Assembly (NCBI RefSeq): GCF_042655305.1
Contig: NZ_JBHSLR010000009.1
Strand: one strand, 5' to 3'
Length of the DNA stretch: 64,000 bases
Source of the DNA: Arcanobacterium_A bovis
GTDB taxonomy: Bacteria; Actinomycetota; Actinomycetes; Actinomycetales; Actinomycetaceae
In this document: positions 44,432-53,450 of the stretch, in pieces
How positions within the stretch are numbered: the first letter of the stretch is position 1
Layout of the letters: each line of letters begins with the position of its first letter
The notes under the pieces: generated by a model
What the model saw: only the letters and a program-made list of their open reading frames with translations
Told to the model about the DNA's origin: nothing
Databases searched by the model: none
Translations under genes and position numbers: made by a program

Positions 44432-47130
44432 GCTGCAAAACGCCAGTTCTTCCCCACGCCGATACCTACAGACAGTGGCACCAAAAGCTCTTCAGCATCC
44501 CCCATCTTTTCACGTACAATCTGCTCGACCAGTTCACGCTCAGTATCGACAATCTCGAGCACGAGTTCGTCGTGAACTTGCAAGAGTACACGCGATTTTA
44601 AGCCTGCTTCATTGAGCGCTTGTTCAACGTCAAGCATGGCAACCTTGATGAGGTCAGCAGCAGAACCTTGAATGGGTGCATTAAGTGCCATTCGTTCGGC
44701 TGCCTCACGCAACTTTCGGTTACTTGAGGTAAGTTCTGGGAGGTAACGACGCCGGCCACGGATAGTTTCGGTGTAGCCCAGCTTGCGAGCCGAATCAACC
44801 ACCGTGTCAAGGTATTCCTTGACCTTACCGAACCTACTAAAGTAACCGTCCATGAGTCGCGCTGCTTCCGGAACTGATACGCCGAGTTGGGCAGACAATC
44901 CATAGGCAGACAATCCGTAGACCAGACCATAGCTCATCGCCTTGATCTTCGAACGTTGCTGGGCGGTGACATCGTCTTCAGAAACGTTAAACACCCGGCT
45001 TGCCACGTAGTTATGTAAATCAGCGCCGGCGTTGAAGGCTTCGATCAACGCCGCATCCCCCGATAAATGAGCCATGAGGCGCATTTCAATTTGTGAGTAA
45101 TCAGCAGTCATTAGCGAATCGAAGCCCTCACCAGGCACAAAAACTTCGCGGATCTGCAAGCCTTCCTCGGTGCGAGCATGAATATTTTGAAGATTAGGTT
45201 CGGTAGACGACAACCGACCTGTTGCCGCTACCGTTTGCTGGTAAGTGGTGTGGATACGCCCATCGTCTTGTACGGACTTCTGTAGTCCCTCAACCGATTG
45301 TAAGAGCTTAATTGCATCACGATGGGTAAGTAGAGCGCCGAGAAATGCTTTGCCCATGAGGGCATCATCGTCTTCCCTGCTCGCGATTTTAACCAGCAAC
45401 TCTGCGAGGGCATCGGCGTTAGTTGTGTAACCCGATTTCGTCTTTTTTGTTTTAGGTAAATTGAGCCGGTCAAAAAGCAATGCCTGCAATTGCTTCGGGC
45501 TTGATAAATTAACCTCGAAATCGCCAACAGCCATATGTGCGCGCTGCACCGCTTCGTCAACTCGATGTGCAAATTCGCTAATGAGCTGCGCTAAACGTTG
45601 CTGATCGACGCTTATGCCACGATTCTCCATCGCAAATAGTACGCGCGACACCTCAAGTTCGAGTGTTAAAAGATCGCCAGACATGCCCTGTTTTTCGATC
45701 GCTTGGGCGAAAACATCGGCGAGATCCATAACTGCAGCTGCGTATTGGATGAGGTTATCGCTTGCGAGCAGACCATCCATAGTGATGCCAAGCGAGTCGT
45801 CAGAATCGGCGTCGAGATCAAGTGAAAGATAACGCTGCACAAGTTCTACAAAATCGTATTTCCGCTGATCAGGGTGGAGCAAATACGCCTGCAATTCAGT
45901 GTCGCTTTCGACACCAGCGAGCGTAAATCCAGCGCCTAGCCAAGCATGAGCTGCGGCCTTGCCACTGTGAACAATCTTTTTCATGCTCTCATCTGCCAGC
46001 CATTGTGCAAGTGCGGCTGTTTCTTCGCTGTTGAGAGTCGAAAGCTCACGAGAAATTGCGGTGCCATCGGCACGCGATAATGCAAACTTATGTACATTGC
46101 CTTGGCCCGGTGAGAACTGGCCTTCCACATACATTCCGATGAAAAAAGCGTCTTTGGAAAGAAACTGCACCAAATCGCCGTCGTATGCCATAGCAGTTCG
46201 GGTGGTACGGATCGCTACCGAATCGAAATCGGTATCCTCATCAACGGATGCTCGATTTGGAAATTCACTCAGCACACGATCGCGCACCGAAGAGAAATCA
46301 AGTACGTCGCACAGCTCGTGAAAGCTACGCCTGTCCACACCGTGCGGTACGAAATCGTCAAAGCTCTCACCAATGGGCAAATCGCGCACGAGTTCATTCA
46401 ACTTGCGATTCAAACGTACTTGGTCGAGGTGCGCGCGTAGTGACTCACCTACTTTGCCCTTGATATCAGCGGCGTGATCAAGGACGCCTTCTAAATCGCC
46501 GTACTGCTCAAGCCATTTCACTGCCGTCTTTGGGCCGACGCCTGGCACGCCAGGAATATTATCGGCTCCTTCGCCAACCAAAGCAGCAAGATCTGAGTAA
46601 CGTTGTGGCGAAACTTGGGTCCGTTCTTGCACCACTTCTGGAGTCATAACCAGCATCTGTGATCGCGGCATCGGATAAAGCACTGTAATATCGTCGTTTA
46701 CTAGCTGGTAGGAGTCTTTATCGCCCGACGCAATAAAAACTTTCATTCCGCGCTTGGCACCAATTGTCGCCAGCGTTGCCACGATGTCGTCAGCTTCGTA
46801 GTCCTCGACAGTTAACCAGGAGATTCCGATGGTATCGAGGAGCTCTTGAATGATCGAAATTTGCCCTTTGAACTCCTCCGGTGTCGCTTTGCGTCCACCT
46901 TTGTACTCGGCGAAATCGCGGGTACGGAATGTGCCGCCTGGCAAATCAAAAGCAACTACCACATGGCTTGGGTTGTAGTCTTTGACCAGCCTCAGCAAGG
47001 TGTTAAAAAAACCGTGGACGGCATTAGTATATGTGCCCGAAGCCGTGCGAAATGACTCAGGAGGAAGTGCATAAAACGAGCGGAATGCCATTGAGTGGCC
47101 GTCAATCAGGAGCAAATTATTCGAGTTCAC
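44425..47130 (-). CDS. polA: DNA polymerase I
   Basis: A 901-residue enzyme for gap filling in excision repair and Okazaki fragment maturation. N-terminal 5'-3' exonuclease domain (LLIDGHSMAFRSFYAL, YEADDIVATLA, GPKTAVKWL), a central domain in which the proofreading acidic residues are not seen (as in other actinobacteria), and the polymerase domain with TADYSQIEMRLMAHLSGD, SKIKAMSYGLVYGLSAYG and QVHDELVLEI. It complements the Uvr genes of the window. Confidence 0.97.
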   Translation of the reverse strand: MNSNNLLLIDGHSMAFRSFYALPPESFRTASGTYTNAVHGFFNTLLRLVKDYNPSHVVVAFDLPGGTFRTRDFAEYKGGRKATPEEFKGQISIIQELLDTIGISWLTVEDYEADDIVATLATIGAKRGMKVFIASGDKDSYQLVNDDITVLYPMPRSQMLVMTPEVVQERTQVSPQRYSDLAALVGEGADNIPGVPGVGPKTAVKWLEQYGDLEGVLDHAADIKGKVGESLRAHLDQVRLNRKLNELVRDLPIGESFDDFVPHGVDRRSFHELCDVLDFSSVRDRVLSEFPNRASVDEDTDFDSVAIRTTRTAMAYDGDLVQFLSKDAFFIGMYVEGQFSPGQGNVHKFALSRADGTAISRELSTLNSEETAALAQWLADESMKKIVHSGKAAAHAWLGAGFTLAGVESDTELQAYLLHPDQRKYDFVELVQRYLSLDLDADSDDSLGITMDGLLASDNLIQYAAAVMDLADVFAQAIEKQGMSGDLLTLELEVSRVLFAMENRGISVDQQRLAQLISEFAHRVDEAVQRAHMAVGDFEVNLSSPKQLQALLFDRLNLPKTKKTKSGYTTNADALAELLVKIASREDDDALMGKAFLGALLTHRDAIKLLQSVEGLQKSVQDDGRIHTTYQQTVAATGRLSSTEPNLQNIHARTEEGLQIREVFVPGEGFDSLMTADYSQIEMRLMAHLSGDAALIEAFNAGADLHNYVASRVFNVSEDDVTAQQRSKIKAMSYGLVYGLSAYGLSAQLGVSVPEAARLMDGYFSRFGKVKEYLDTVVDSARKLGYTETIRGRRRYLPELTSSNRKLREAAERMALNAPIQGSAADLIKVAMLDVEQALNEAGLKSRVLLQVHDELVLEIVDTERELVEQIVREKMGDAEELLVPLSVGIGVGKNWRFAAH

Positions 47131-47192
47131 GATATGAGTCTATCGAAAAATATGCCTCAATCCGATGCTGTAGCCAGCATTGGAAAAATCTC

Positions 47193-47843
47193 TCAGTCGC
47201 CTACCTGCTCAATAACTGCATCAGCTACTTCGCGCATAGTGAGACGTCGATCCATAGAAGTCTTTTGAATCCACCGGAATGCCTCAGGCTCGGTGAGTCC
47301 CATCTTGTCTTGCAAGAGACCCTTGGCGCGATCAACACGCTTGCGAGTTTCAAACTGCTCGGTCAAAGAAGCTACCTCAGATTCGAGGGCGGCAATCTCT
47401 TGGCTACGTGAAATGGCAATTTCGACTGCCGGGAGCAGATCTGCTGGGGTAAAAGGCTTAACAACGTATGCCATTGCTCCAGCATCGCGAGCACGGTCAA
47501 CCAGATCTTTTTGTGAGAAAGCTGTGAGCATGACGACGGCGCAGTGGCGTTCTGACAGAATGCGTTCAGCTGCTGTGATGCCATCGGTGCCAGGCATCTT
47601 GACGTCCATAACGATGAGTTCAGGCTCTAGTTCTGCAGCAAGTTTGATGGCTTCATCGCCATTGCTTCCCTCGCCGACGATGTTGTATCCGGCATCTGAC
47701 AATGTTTCAACAATATCGAGTCGGATTAAAGTTTCGTCTTCCACCACGAGCACACGAATTGACGGACGATCCGTTGTATCTTCGATTTTCTCGAATTCTG
47801 CACCAGAAATGGCGTCTTGTGCTTGGCTATCTTCAACTGCCAT
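47193..47843 (-). CDS. pdtaR: Response regulator with ANTAR domain (PdtaR-like)
   Basis: A protein of 216 residues: receiver domain about 27-145 with acidic pocket VEDE, phospho-acceptor Asp in LIVMDVKMP and the lysine in VKPF; then a coiled linker and an RNA-binding ANTAR domain (RKRVDRAKGLLQDKMG, then AFRWIQKTSMDRRLTM). PdtaR binds hairpins in mRNA leaders to prevent termination. Its partner histidine kinase PdtaS is not in the window. The ATG has an ideal AAGGAGG 6 bases away. The pyk, pdtaR, polA region matches mycobacteria. Confidence 0.94.
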   Translation of the reverse strand: MAVEDSQAQDAISGAEFEKIEDTTDRPSIRVLVVEDETLIRLDIVETLSDAGYNIVGEGSNGDEAIKLAAELEPELIVMDVKMPGTDGITAAERILSERHCAVVMLTAFSQKDLVDRARDAGAMAYVVKPFTPADLLPAVEIAISRSQEIAALESEVASLTEQFETRKRVDRAKGLLQDKMGLTEPEAFRWIQKTSMDRRLTMREVADAVIEQVGD

Positions 47844-47885
47844 TGTTTGCCTCCTTCGGCATCTGGTTTACGTACGGTGAAACGC

Positions 47886-47927
47886 AAATCCGGATATCGA
47901 ACGGACATTCCGTTGATATCCGGATTT
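47886..47927 (-). terminator. Hairpin downstream of tRNA-Leu
   Basis: A long hairpin: 13-base-pair stem (47886-47898 with 47915-47927) continued, after a one-base bulge, by six more pairs around a three-base loop. It begins five bases after the tRNA 3' end on the minus strand and is followed by ATTTGCGTTT, a weak U-tract. It probably ends the tRNA transcript; its position before pdtaR also allows anti-termination. Confidence 0.65.
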
Positions 47928-47931
47928 ACAG

Positions 47932-48014
47932 TGCTCCCGGCGGGACTCGAACCCGCACGCTTTGTGGGCGCTGCATTTTGAGTGCAGTGTGTCTACCAAT
48001 TCCACCACAGGAGC
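47932..48014 (-). tRNA. tRNA-Leu (anticodon CAA)
   Basis: A class II tRNA with a long variable arm. On the minus strand the acceptor GCTCCTG (48014-48008) pairs with CGGGAGC (47939-47933), discriminator A 47932. Anticodon stem CTGCA/TGCAG encloses loop CTCAAAA with anticodon CAA (codon UUG); the T arm has GGTTCGAGTCC. CCA is not encoded. Confidence 0.96.
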
Positions 48015-48098
48015 GTGACTGGACAATCAAAGTTTATATATCTAATCGCCCAGCTTCAATTTCATTTGACCAGTGTTTTCGTCACAAATCTCACAAAG

Positions 48099-49526
48099 TT
48101 AGTTGAGATTAGTAAACGTTTCACCCATCTTATGAATTCGAATCGTATTTGTGGAGCCAACTTGCCCAGGTGGCATGCCACAAATAATCACGACACGATC
48201 ACCGTCTACTGCGAGACCGAGCTCACGCAAAGAGTGATCCACTTGGTCAACCATATCATCTGTGTGCTTAACAGGTGGAACCAGTACCGACTGCACACCC
48301 CATGTCAAAGCGAGCTGTTGGCGGATATCTTCGTTTGGTGTAAACACCAAAAGTGGAATACGCGCACGTAGTCGAGCCATGCGGCGAGCGGTTTGACCCG
48401 ACGAAGTAAATACTGAAAGGTACTTAACGCCCAAGGCCTCACCGATATCCATTGCAGATCGGGTCATGACGCCGTTGCGGGTGCGATGAAGGTTACCAAT
48501 CTTTGGAATGGATTCGAGTCCATGCTCTTCGGTGAACTCGATAATCGATGCCATTGTTTCAACACAACGGATTGGGTACTTACCAACCGATGTTTCGCCC
48601 GAAAGCATAACCGCGTCGGCACCGTCGAGAATTGCGTTCGCACAATCGGAAGTCTCAGCGCGAGTTGGAGTTGGAGCGTTGATCATTGATTCGAGCACCT
48701 GCGTAGCCACAATAACTGGCTTTGCATGACGACGTGCGATAGCAATTGCGCGCTTCTGCACAATAGGAACTTGCTGGAGTGGAAGTTCCACACCCAAATC
48801 GCCGCGGGCGATCATAAATCCATCGAAAACCTGGACAAGATCTTCAAGCACAGTAACTGCCTGTGGCTTTTCGATCTTTGCAATCACAGGAACTCGACGT
48901 CCAACTTTGTCCATCACAGCGTGCACGTCGGCGGCGTCTTCTGGAGAGCGCACAAACGAAAGTGCAACGAGATCACAGCCGTATTCGAGACCCCATTCCA
49001 GGTCAAGCTTATCCTTTTCCGACAGTGCCGGAACAGAAACCGCTACACCGGGGAGATTAACACCCTTGTGATCCGAAACAGTACCGCCAACAACGACTTC
49101 AGTGCGTACGCGTGGACCATCTACGTCAACAACGCGAACCTGGACTTTACCGTCGTCGATCAAAATAGTATCGCCCGGATGGCAATCTCCTGGAAGTCCC
49201 TTGTGGGTGGTAGAGACTAAATCTTTATCGCCTGGAACGTCTTCAGTAGTAATAGTAAAAATATCGCCATTTTGAAGCAATACTGGACCTTCAGCGAAAT
49301 TACCAAGGCGAATCTTCGGACCTTGGAGATCCACAAGCACCGCTACAGGCGTGTCAAGCTCTGCAGCAGCTTCACGAACCCAATTGATTCGCTCTTCGTG
49401 CTCAGCATGGGAACCATGCGACGCATTAATACGCGCCACATTCATTCCAGCTTTAACGAGTTCAACAATTCGCTCTTTGCTACCCACAGCGGGGCCTAAA
49501 GTACATACAATCTTTGCTCTTCGCAT
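48099..49526 (-). CDS. pyk: Pyruvate kinase
   Basis: The final glycolytic step, making pyruvate and ATP. It has 475 residues. Conserved parts: AKIVCTLGPA at the start, ARINASHG (with Ile-Asn-Ala instead of the common Leu-Asn-Phe), VIAKIEKPQAV with the catalytic lysine, MIARGDLGVELP and VMLSGETSVGKYP. The C-terminal domain has the regulatory fold. It stands apart from the gapA-pgk-tpiA operon. The tRNA-Leu gene follows it. Confidence 0.96.
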   Translation of the reverse strand: MRRAKIVCTLGPAVGSKERIVELVKAGMNVARINASHGSHAEHEERINWVREAAAELDTPVAVLVDLQGPKIRLGNFAEGPVLLQNGDIFTITTEDVPGDKDLVSTTHKGLPGDCHPGDTILIDDGKVQVRVVDVDGPRVRTEVVVGGTVSDHKGVNLPGVAVSVPALSEKDKLDLEWGLEYGCDLVALSFVRSPEDAADVHAVMDKVGRRVPVIAKIEKPQAVTVLEDLVQVFDGFMIARGDLGVELPLQQVPIVQKRAIAIARRHAKPVIVATQVLESMINAPTPTRAETSDCANAILDGADAVMLSGETSVGKYPIRCVETMASIIEFTEEHGLESIPKIGNLHRTRNGVMTRSAMDIGEALGVKYLSVFTSSGQTARRMARLRARIPLLVFTPNEDIRQQLALTWGVQSVLVPPVKHTDDMVDQVDHSLRELGLAVDGDRVVIICGMPPGQVGSTNTIRIHKMGETFTNLN

Positions 49527-49589
49527 ATCTCTATTCTAACCGATCAATCCGTTTTCTTTTGCGGTATTTTCTATTAGCTTGGTAATACG

Positions 49590-50471
49590 TTACGCCTCAG
49601 CGGTACGATCCACCTCGTTGTTATCCGCTTTGGCCTCCGCCGGCGCTTGGAGATAAATATCGTCGACCTGAGGATTCGCACGCAGATTCTTAGTGACGAA
49701 CACATAAACCACGATTGCGCCGAGGAAAACAAAAATTGAAGTCCACACATTGAGGCGAAGTCCGGCAATGATCTCTGCTTCGTCGATGCGTAAATTCTCA
49801 ATCCAGACTCGACCCAAGGTATAAAAGGCAACATAGAGAACAATTACCTGGCCACCGCGCAGATTTTTGCCACGTTCAAGCAGTATCAGCACTAAAGCTG
49901 CACTTAAACACCATAGTGCTTCATAGAGAAATGTGGGATGGAAAGTGGTTCCAGCCGGATATCCGCCCACAATATGTTCAGGCGAAATCTCAAGCCCCCA
50001 CGGCAGATCAGTGGGACGTCCGTAAAGTTCTTGATTAAACCAGTTGCCAAACCTGCCAATGGCTTGGGCCACAAGCAATCCTGGCGCTAAGGCATCAGCG
50101 AAAGGAGCAAACCGCAGACCTCGACGATGTAGCGCGATATAAATACCGAGTCCACCGGCAGCAACAGCTCCCCAGATACCAAGACCGCCCTCCCAAATCC
50201 GGAAAATCTTGGTCAGATCACCGTTTTCGCCAAAGTAAGGCTGCGGCGTCGTAAAAATATGGTACAAACGGGCGCCGATGATACCGAAGATAACTGCCCA
50301 AACTGCAACGTCAATCGAAATCTCGCTCGGACCACCTTTTTTCGTATAACGCTTTTCGAGGATATAGACGGCGACAATAATCCCGATGATGATCGCAAAT
50401 GCATAGGCACGAATTGGTAGCGGGCCGAGATACCACACATTAACAGGTGGCGAAGGTATTGATGCGAACAA
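49590..50471 (-). CDS. lgt: Prolipoprotein diacylglyceryl transferase
   Basis: Transfers diacylglycerol from phosphatidylglycerol to the lipobox cysteine of prolipoproteins. It has 293 residues and about seven membrane helices; the signature GRFGNWFNQELYGRPTDLPW is intact, and HPTFLYEALWCL follows. The C-terminus is a charged tail. The trpA-lgt order (41-base gap) is conserved in actinobacteria and suggests co-transcription with the trp genes. Confidence 0.95.
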   Translation of the reverse strand: MFASIPSPPVNVWYLGPLPIRAYAFAIIIGIIVAVYILEKRYTKKGGPSEISIDVAVWAVIFGIIGARLYHIFTTPQPYFGENGDLTKIFRIWEGGLGIWGAVAAGGLGIYIALHRRGLRFAPFADALAPGLLVAQAIGRFGNWFNQELYGRPTDLPWGLEISPEHIVGGYPAGTTFHPTFLYEALWCLSAALVLILLERGKNLRGGQVIVLYVAFYTLGRVWIENLRIDEAEIIAGLRLNVWTSIFVFLGAIVVYVFVTKNLRANPQVDDIYLQAPAEAKADNNEVDRTAEA

Positions 50472-50512
50472 AAACTGCTCCTTAAAGTTTGCTAACCGTG
50501 CCCATCATATCG

Positions 50513-51328
50513 TTATTGAGCCCGCTTAGCGCTTTCAACACCAGTAAAAATATCTGCCGCAGTACTGGAAACATTGTCCAGTAACTCGTTCGGAGCGCCT
50601 TCACCCATGAGGGACTGAACTAGCGCTGATCCTACAATCACTGCATCAGCGTAGCCGCCGACCGTATGCGCTTGTTGAGCATTGGAGACGCCGATGCCCA
50701 CGCCTACGCGTTGTGCACCGAGCGAACGTGCGCGTTGTACCAAGGATGGCGCATCCGACCCGACGTCGTTCTGCACACCTGTAACTCCCATACGCGACGC
50801 TGCATATACGAAACCGCGAGTGTTTTCGCAAGTAAGCTTGATCCGAGCGTCTGTCGACGACGGTGCGATAAGGAATACTTTGTCGAGGTCATAGTTATCC
50901 GCTACGCCGATCCATTCCGCAGCTTCTTCTGGAATAAGATCAGGCGTGATCAAACCAGCTCCTCCAGCATTGTGCAGATCGCGGGAAAAATTCTCGACAC
51001 CATATTTGAACACGGGATTGTAGTAAGTCATGACCAGTACAGCAGCGCCAGACTCGGCAACTTCTTCTACGGCCCGGAATACATCCCCACGGCGTAGCCC
51101 ATTGTCGAGAGCTAACTGTGCAGCGTGTTGGATAACCGCACCGTCCATGGTTGGATCGGAATAGGGAAAGCCGAGTTCGATGACGTCCGCGCCCGCCGCA
51201 ACGACCTGTTGAGCAGCCTTGATAGACAAATCCACACTGGGAAACCCAACCGGCAGATAAGCCACGAAGGCAGGTCGTTCTTGAGCGAGAGCCGCATCAA
51301 TTGCATCACCAGTACGGGAATTCATCAT
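50513..51328 (-). CDS. trpA: Tryptophan synthase alpha chain
   Basis: Cleaves indole-3-glycerol phosphate to indole, channelled to TrpB. A TIM-barrel protein of 271 residues with the catalytic glutamate in VIELGFPYSDPTMDG and Asp a few residues later. The start overlaps trpB; two ATG codons (51328, 51325) are possible. Confidence 0.95.
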   Translation of the reverse strand: MMNSRTGDAIDAALAQERPAFVAYLPVGFPSVDLSIKAAQQVVAAGADVIELGFPYSDPTMDGAVIQHAAQLALDNGLRRGDVFRAVEEVAESGAAVLVMTYYNPVFKYGVENFSRDLHNAGGAGLITPDLIPEEAAEWIGVADNYDLDKVFLIAPSSTDARIKLTCENTRGFVYAASRMGVTGVQNDVGSDAPSLVQRARSLGAQRVGVGIGVSNAQQAHTVGGYADAVIVGSALVQSLMGEGAPNELLDNVSSTAADIFTGVESAKRAQ

Positions 51329-52542
51329 TCGCCCTCTTTCAAAAGTCCAAAATAACGGGCAGCGGTTTCCACGTCTTTATCTCCCCTACCAGATAAACAC
51401 ACCAAGATAATTGGCGGAGTTTGACCAGCCACCTGCGCATCGCAGCCAAATTTCATCGCGCCAGCCAGGGCATGCGCCGATTCAATCGCCGGAATAATAC
51501 CTTCGGTTCGGCACAAGAGCCGGAAGGCTTCCATCGCTTCTGCATCAGAAACAGGTAGGTAGTGGGCACGGTTAGTCTGCGCTAGCCAGGCGTGTTGAGG
51601 GCCGACTCCAGGATAATCGAGTCCTGCAGAAATCGAGTGTGACTCGATTGTTTGCCCGTCGTCATCTTGTAAAATGAAAGTCTTTGCTCCGTGCAAAACT
51701 CCCGTGCTACCGCCGGAAATCGATGCGGCGTGACGCGAAGTATCAACGCCATCGCCAGCAGCTTCGCAACCGATGAGCGTCACAGTCGGATCGTCGAGGA
51801 AACGGTTAAAGATACCGATCGCATTCGATCCTCCTCCCACACAGGCAACGACGGCGTCCGGCAATTTTCCGGTGAGTTCCAGTACCTGCGTGCGCGCTTC
51901 CTCGCCAATGATCTTCTGTAGATCACGAACTAAACTGGGGAAAGGATGCGGACCAGCTGCTGTGCCGAAGATGTAGTTAGTAGAATCAACATTCGTAAAC
52001 CAATCGCGGAATGCTTCATTAATAGCATCTTTGAGAGTCTTTGATCCGTGTTCAACTGCGACGACGCGCGCGCCGAGCAATTCCATACGCGCCACGTTCA
52101 AAGCTTGGCGTTGAGCATCTACTGCGCCCATGTAAATGGTGCACTCCAAACCGAGTAAAGCTGCGGCGGTTGCAGTGGCAACACCGTGCTGTCCAGCGCC
52201 GGTTTCAGCGATAACCCGGCTCTTCCCCAGACTCCGAGTCAATAATGCCTGACCGAGCACATTGTTAATCTTGTGTGATCCGGTGTGGTTCAAATCTTCA
52301 CGTTTTAAGATCACCCGCGCATTGCCACAGTGCTTCGCAAATTTGGGTACTTCAGTGATGATTGAAGGACGGCCTGAATACGTTCGGTGGAGAGCCTCAA
52401 GTTCCGCGATGAATGCTGGATCTACTTTCAGTTTATTCCAACCATTTTCAAGGTCAGTTAAAGCTTTCATCAGCGCTTCTGGGATGAACCTGCCACCAAA
52501 TTCGCCAAAATAGGGTCCTTGAATTTCCGAAATATTTTCCAT
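51325..52542 (-). CDS. trpB: Tryptophan synthase beta chain
   Basis: A PLP enzyme joining indole and serine to tryptophan. It has 405 residues with the PLP lysine in GSHKINNVLGQALL and the glycine-rich phosphate site CVGGGSNAIG. The start MENISEIQGPYFGEFGGRF is typical of TrpB1. It lies 9 bases after trpC and overlaps trpA by 4. Confidence 0.96.
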   Translation of the reverse strand: MENISEIQGPYFGEFGGRFIPEALMKALTDLENGWNKLKVDPAFIAELEALHRTYSGRPSIITEVPKFAKHCGNARVILKREDLNHTGSHKINNVLGQALLTRSLGKSRVIAETGAGQHGVATATAAALLGLECTIYMGAVDAQRQALNVARMELLGARVVAVEHGSKTLKDAINEAFRDWFTNVDSTNYIFGTAAGPHPFPSLVRDLQKIIGEEARTQVLELTGKLPDAVVACVGGGSNAIGIFNRFLDDPTVTLIGCEAAGDGVDTSRHAASISGGSTGVLHGAKTFILQDDDGQTIESHSISAGLDYPGVGPQHAWLAQTNRAHYLPVSDAEAMEAFRLLCRTEGIIPAIESAHALAGAMKFGCDAQVAGQTPPIILVCLSGRGDKDVETAARYFGLLKEGE

Positions 52543-52551
52543 AGGGAGTCC

Positions 52552-53370
52552 TCATCGTTCCATCGCAGTAAGCGAGGGGTGTTCACCAATTGCTACCATA
52601 TCGCGAATCGCTTGACCTGGATTGCCACTGGTTACGAGAGCTTCTCCAACCAGAACGGCATCTGCGCCACTGCGGGCATAATCCAAAACGTCTTGTGGCG
52701 TGCGCACGCCTGATTCAGCAATTCTCAGCACGTCACGCGGTAATACATCAACTACCCGATCGAATGTCTTGCGGTCCACATCGAGTGTTTTCAGGTTGCG
52801 GGCATTGATCCCAATAACGGACGCTCCTGCGTCCACCGCCCGTAGAGCTTCTTCTTGATTGTGGGCTTCTACAAGCGCAGTCATACCCAAGGAGTGAACA
52901 CGTTCTACGAAAGATTCGAGCACAATCTGCTCTAGCGCGGCAACAATGAGCAGTACGAGGTCTGCGCCGTGAGCGCGCGCTTCCCAGATTTGATAGGGAC
53001 TAACAATGAAGTCTTTTCGCAAGACAGGAATATCAATACTCCGACGCACGATATCGAGATCGTCTAGCGAACCGCCAAAACGGCGCTGCTCGGTGAGTAC
53101 CGAGACCGCTGCTGCCCCGCCGTCTTCATAAATCTGAGCAAGTGTTGCAGGATCGGTAATATCTGCAAGATGACCTTTGGACGGACTCTTGCGTTTGATT
53201 TCCGAAATAATCCGCACCGCACGATGATCGTCCGTTTTCAATGCGCCATAAGCATTGAGAGCTGGCGGAATTTTCATTGCGCGCGCTTTCAGATCGTCAA
53301 GCGAAACCTGAGCTTCGCGCGTGGCTACATCAGCGCGGACACCGGCAATGATATCTTCCAAGACGGTCAT
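52552..53370 (-). CDS. trpC: Indole-3-glycerol phosphate synthase
   Basis: A ring-closing step of tryptophan synthesis. The protein is 272 residues with SEIKRKSPSKG, VLRKDFIVSPYQI and INARNLKTL as expected, with no fused TrpF domain, so phosphoribosylanthranilate isomerisation must be done elsewhere (in many actinobacteria by the bifunctional PriA). Start ATG 53370 has GGAGG 4 bases away, directly after a stem-loop. Confidence 0.95.
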   Translation of the reverse strand: MTVLEDIIAGVRADVATREAQVSLDDLKARAMKIPPALNAYGALKTDDHRAVRIISEIKRKSPSKGHLADITDPATLAQIYEDGGAAAVSVLTEQRRFGGSLDDLDIVRRSIDIPVLRKDFIVSPYQIWEARAHGADLVLLIVAALEQIVLESFVERVHSLGMTALVEAHNQEEALRAVDAGASVIGINARNLKTLDVDRKTFDRVVDVLPRDVLRIAESGVRTPQDVLDYARSGADAVLVGEALVTSGNPGQAIRDMVAIGEHPSLTAMER

Positions 53371-53380
53371 CTTTCCTCCA

Positions 53381-53416
53381 ATCGCCTGAAACCAATCTTA
53401 ACGTGATTTAGGCGAT
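53381..53416 (-). promoter_or_regulatory. Stem-loop between trpE and trpC
   Basis: A stem of 7 plus 3 base pairs with one bulged base (53381-53391 with 53407-53416). On the minus strand it ends one base before the trpC GGAGG site. It may shape mRNA stability or translation of trpC; there is no T-run for termination and no Trp-codon leader peptide was seen. Confidence 0.45.
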
Positions 53417-53450
53417 AGTCCGAACTTGCTCACCGTTTGGACGATGCACG

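Noticed and set aside
47293..47880. Open frame of 195 codons opposite pdtaR
   Set aside because: Covers the response regulator gene exactly on the other strand; low-complexity Ser/Thr-rich translation typical of a shadow frame.
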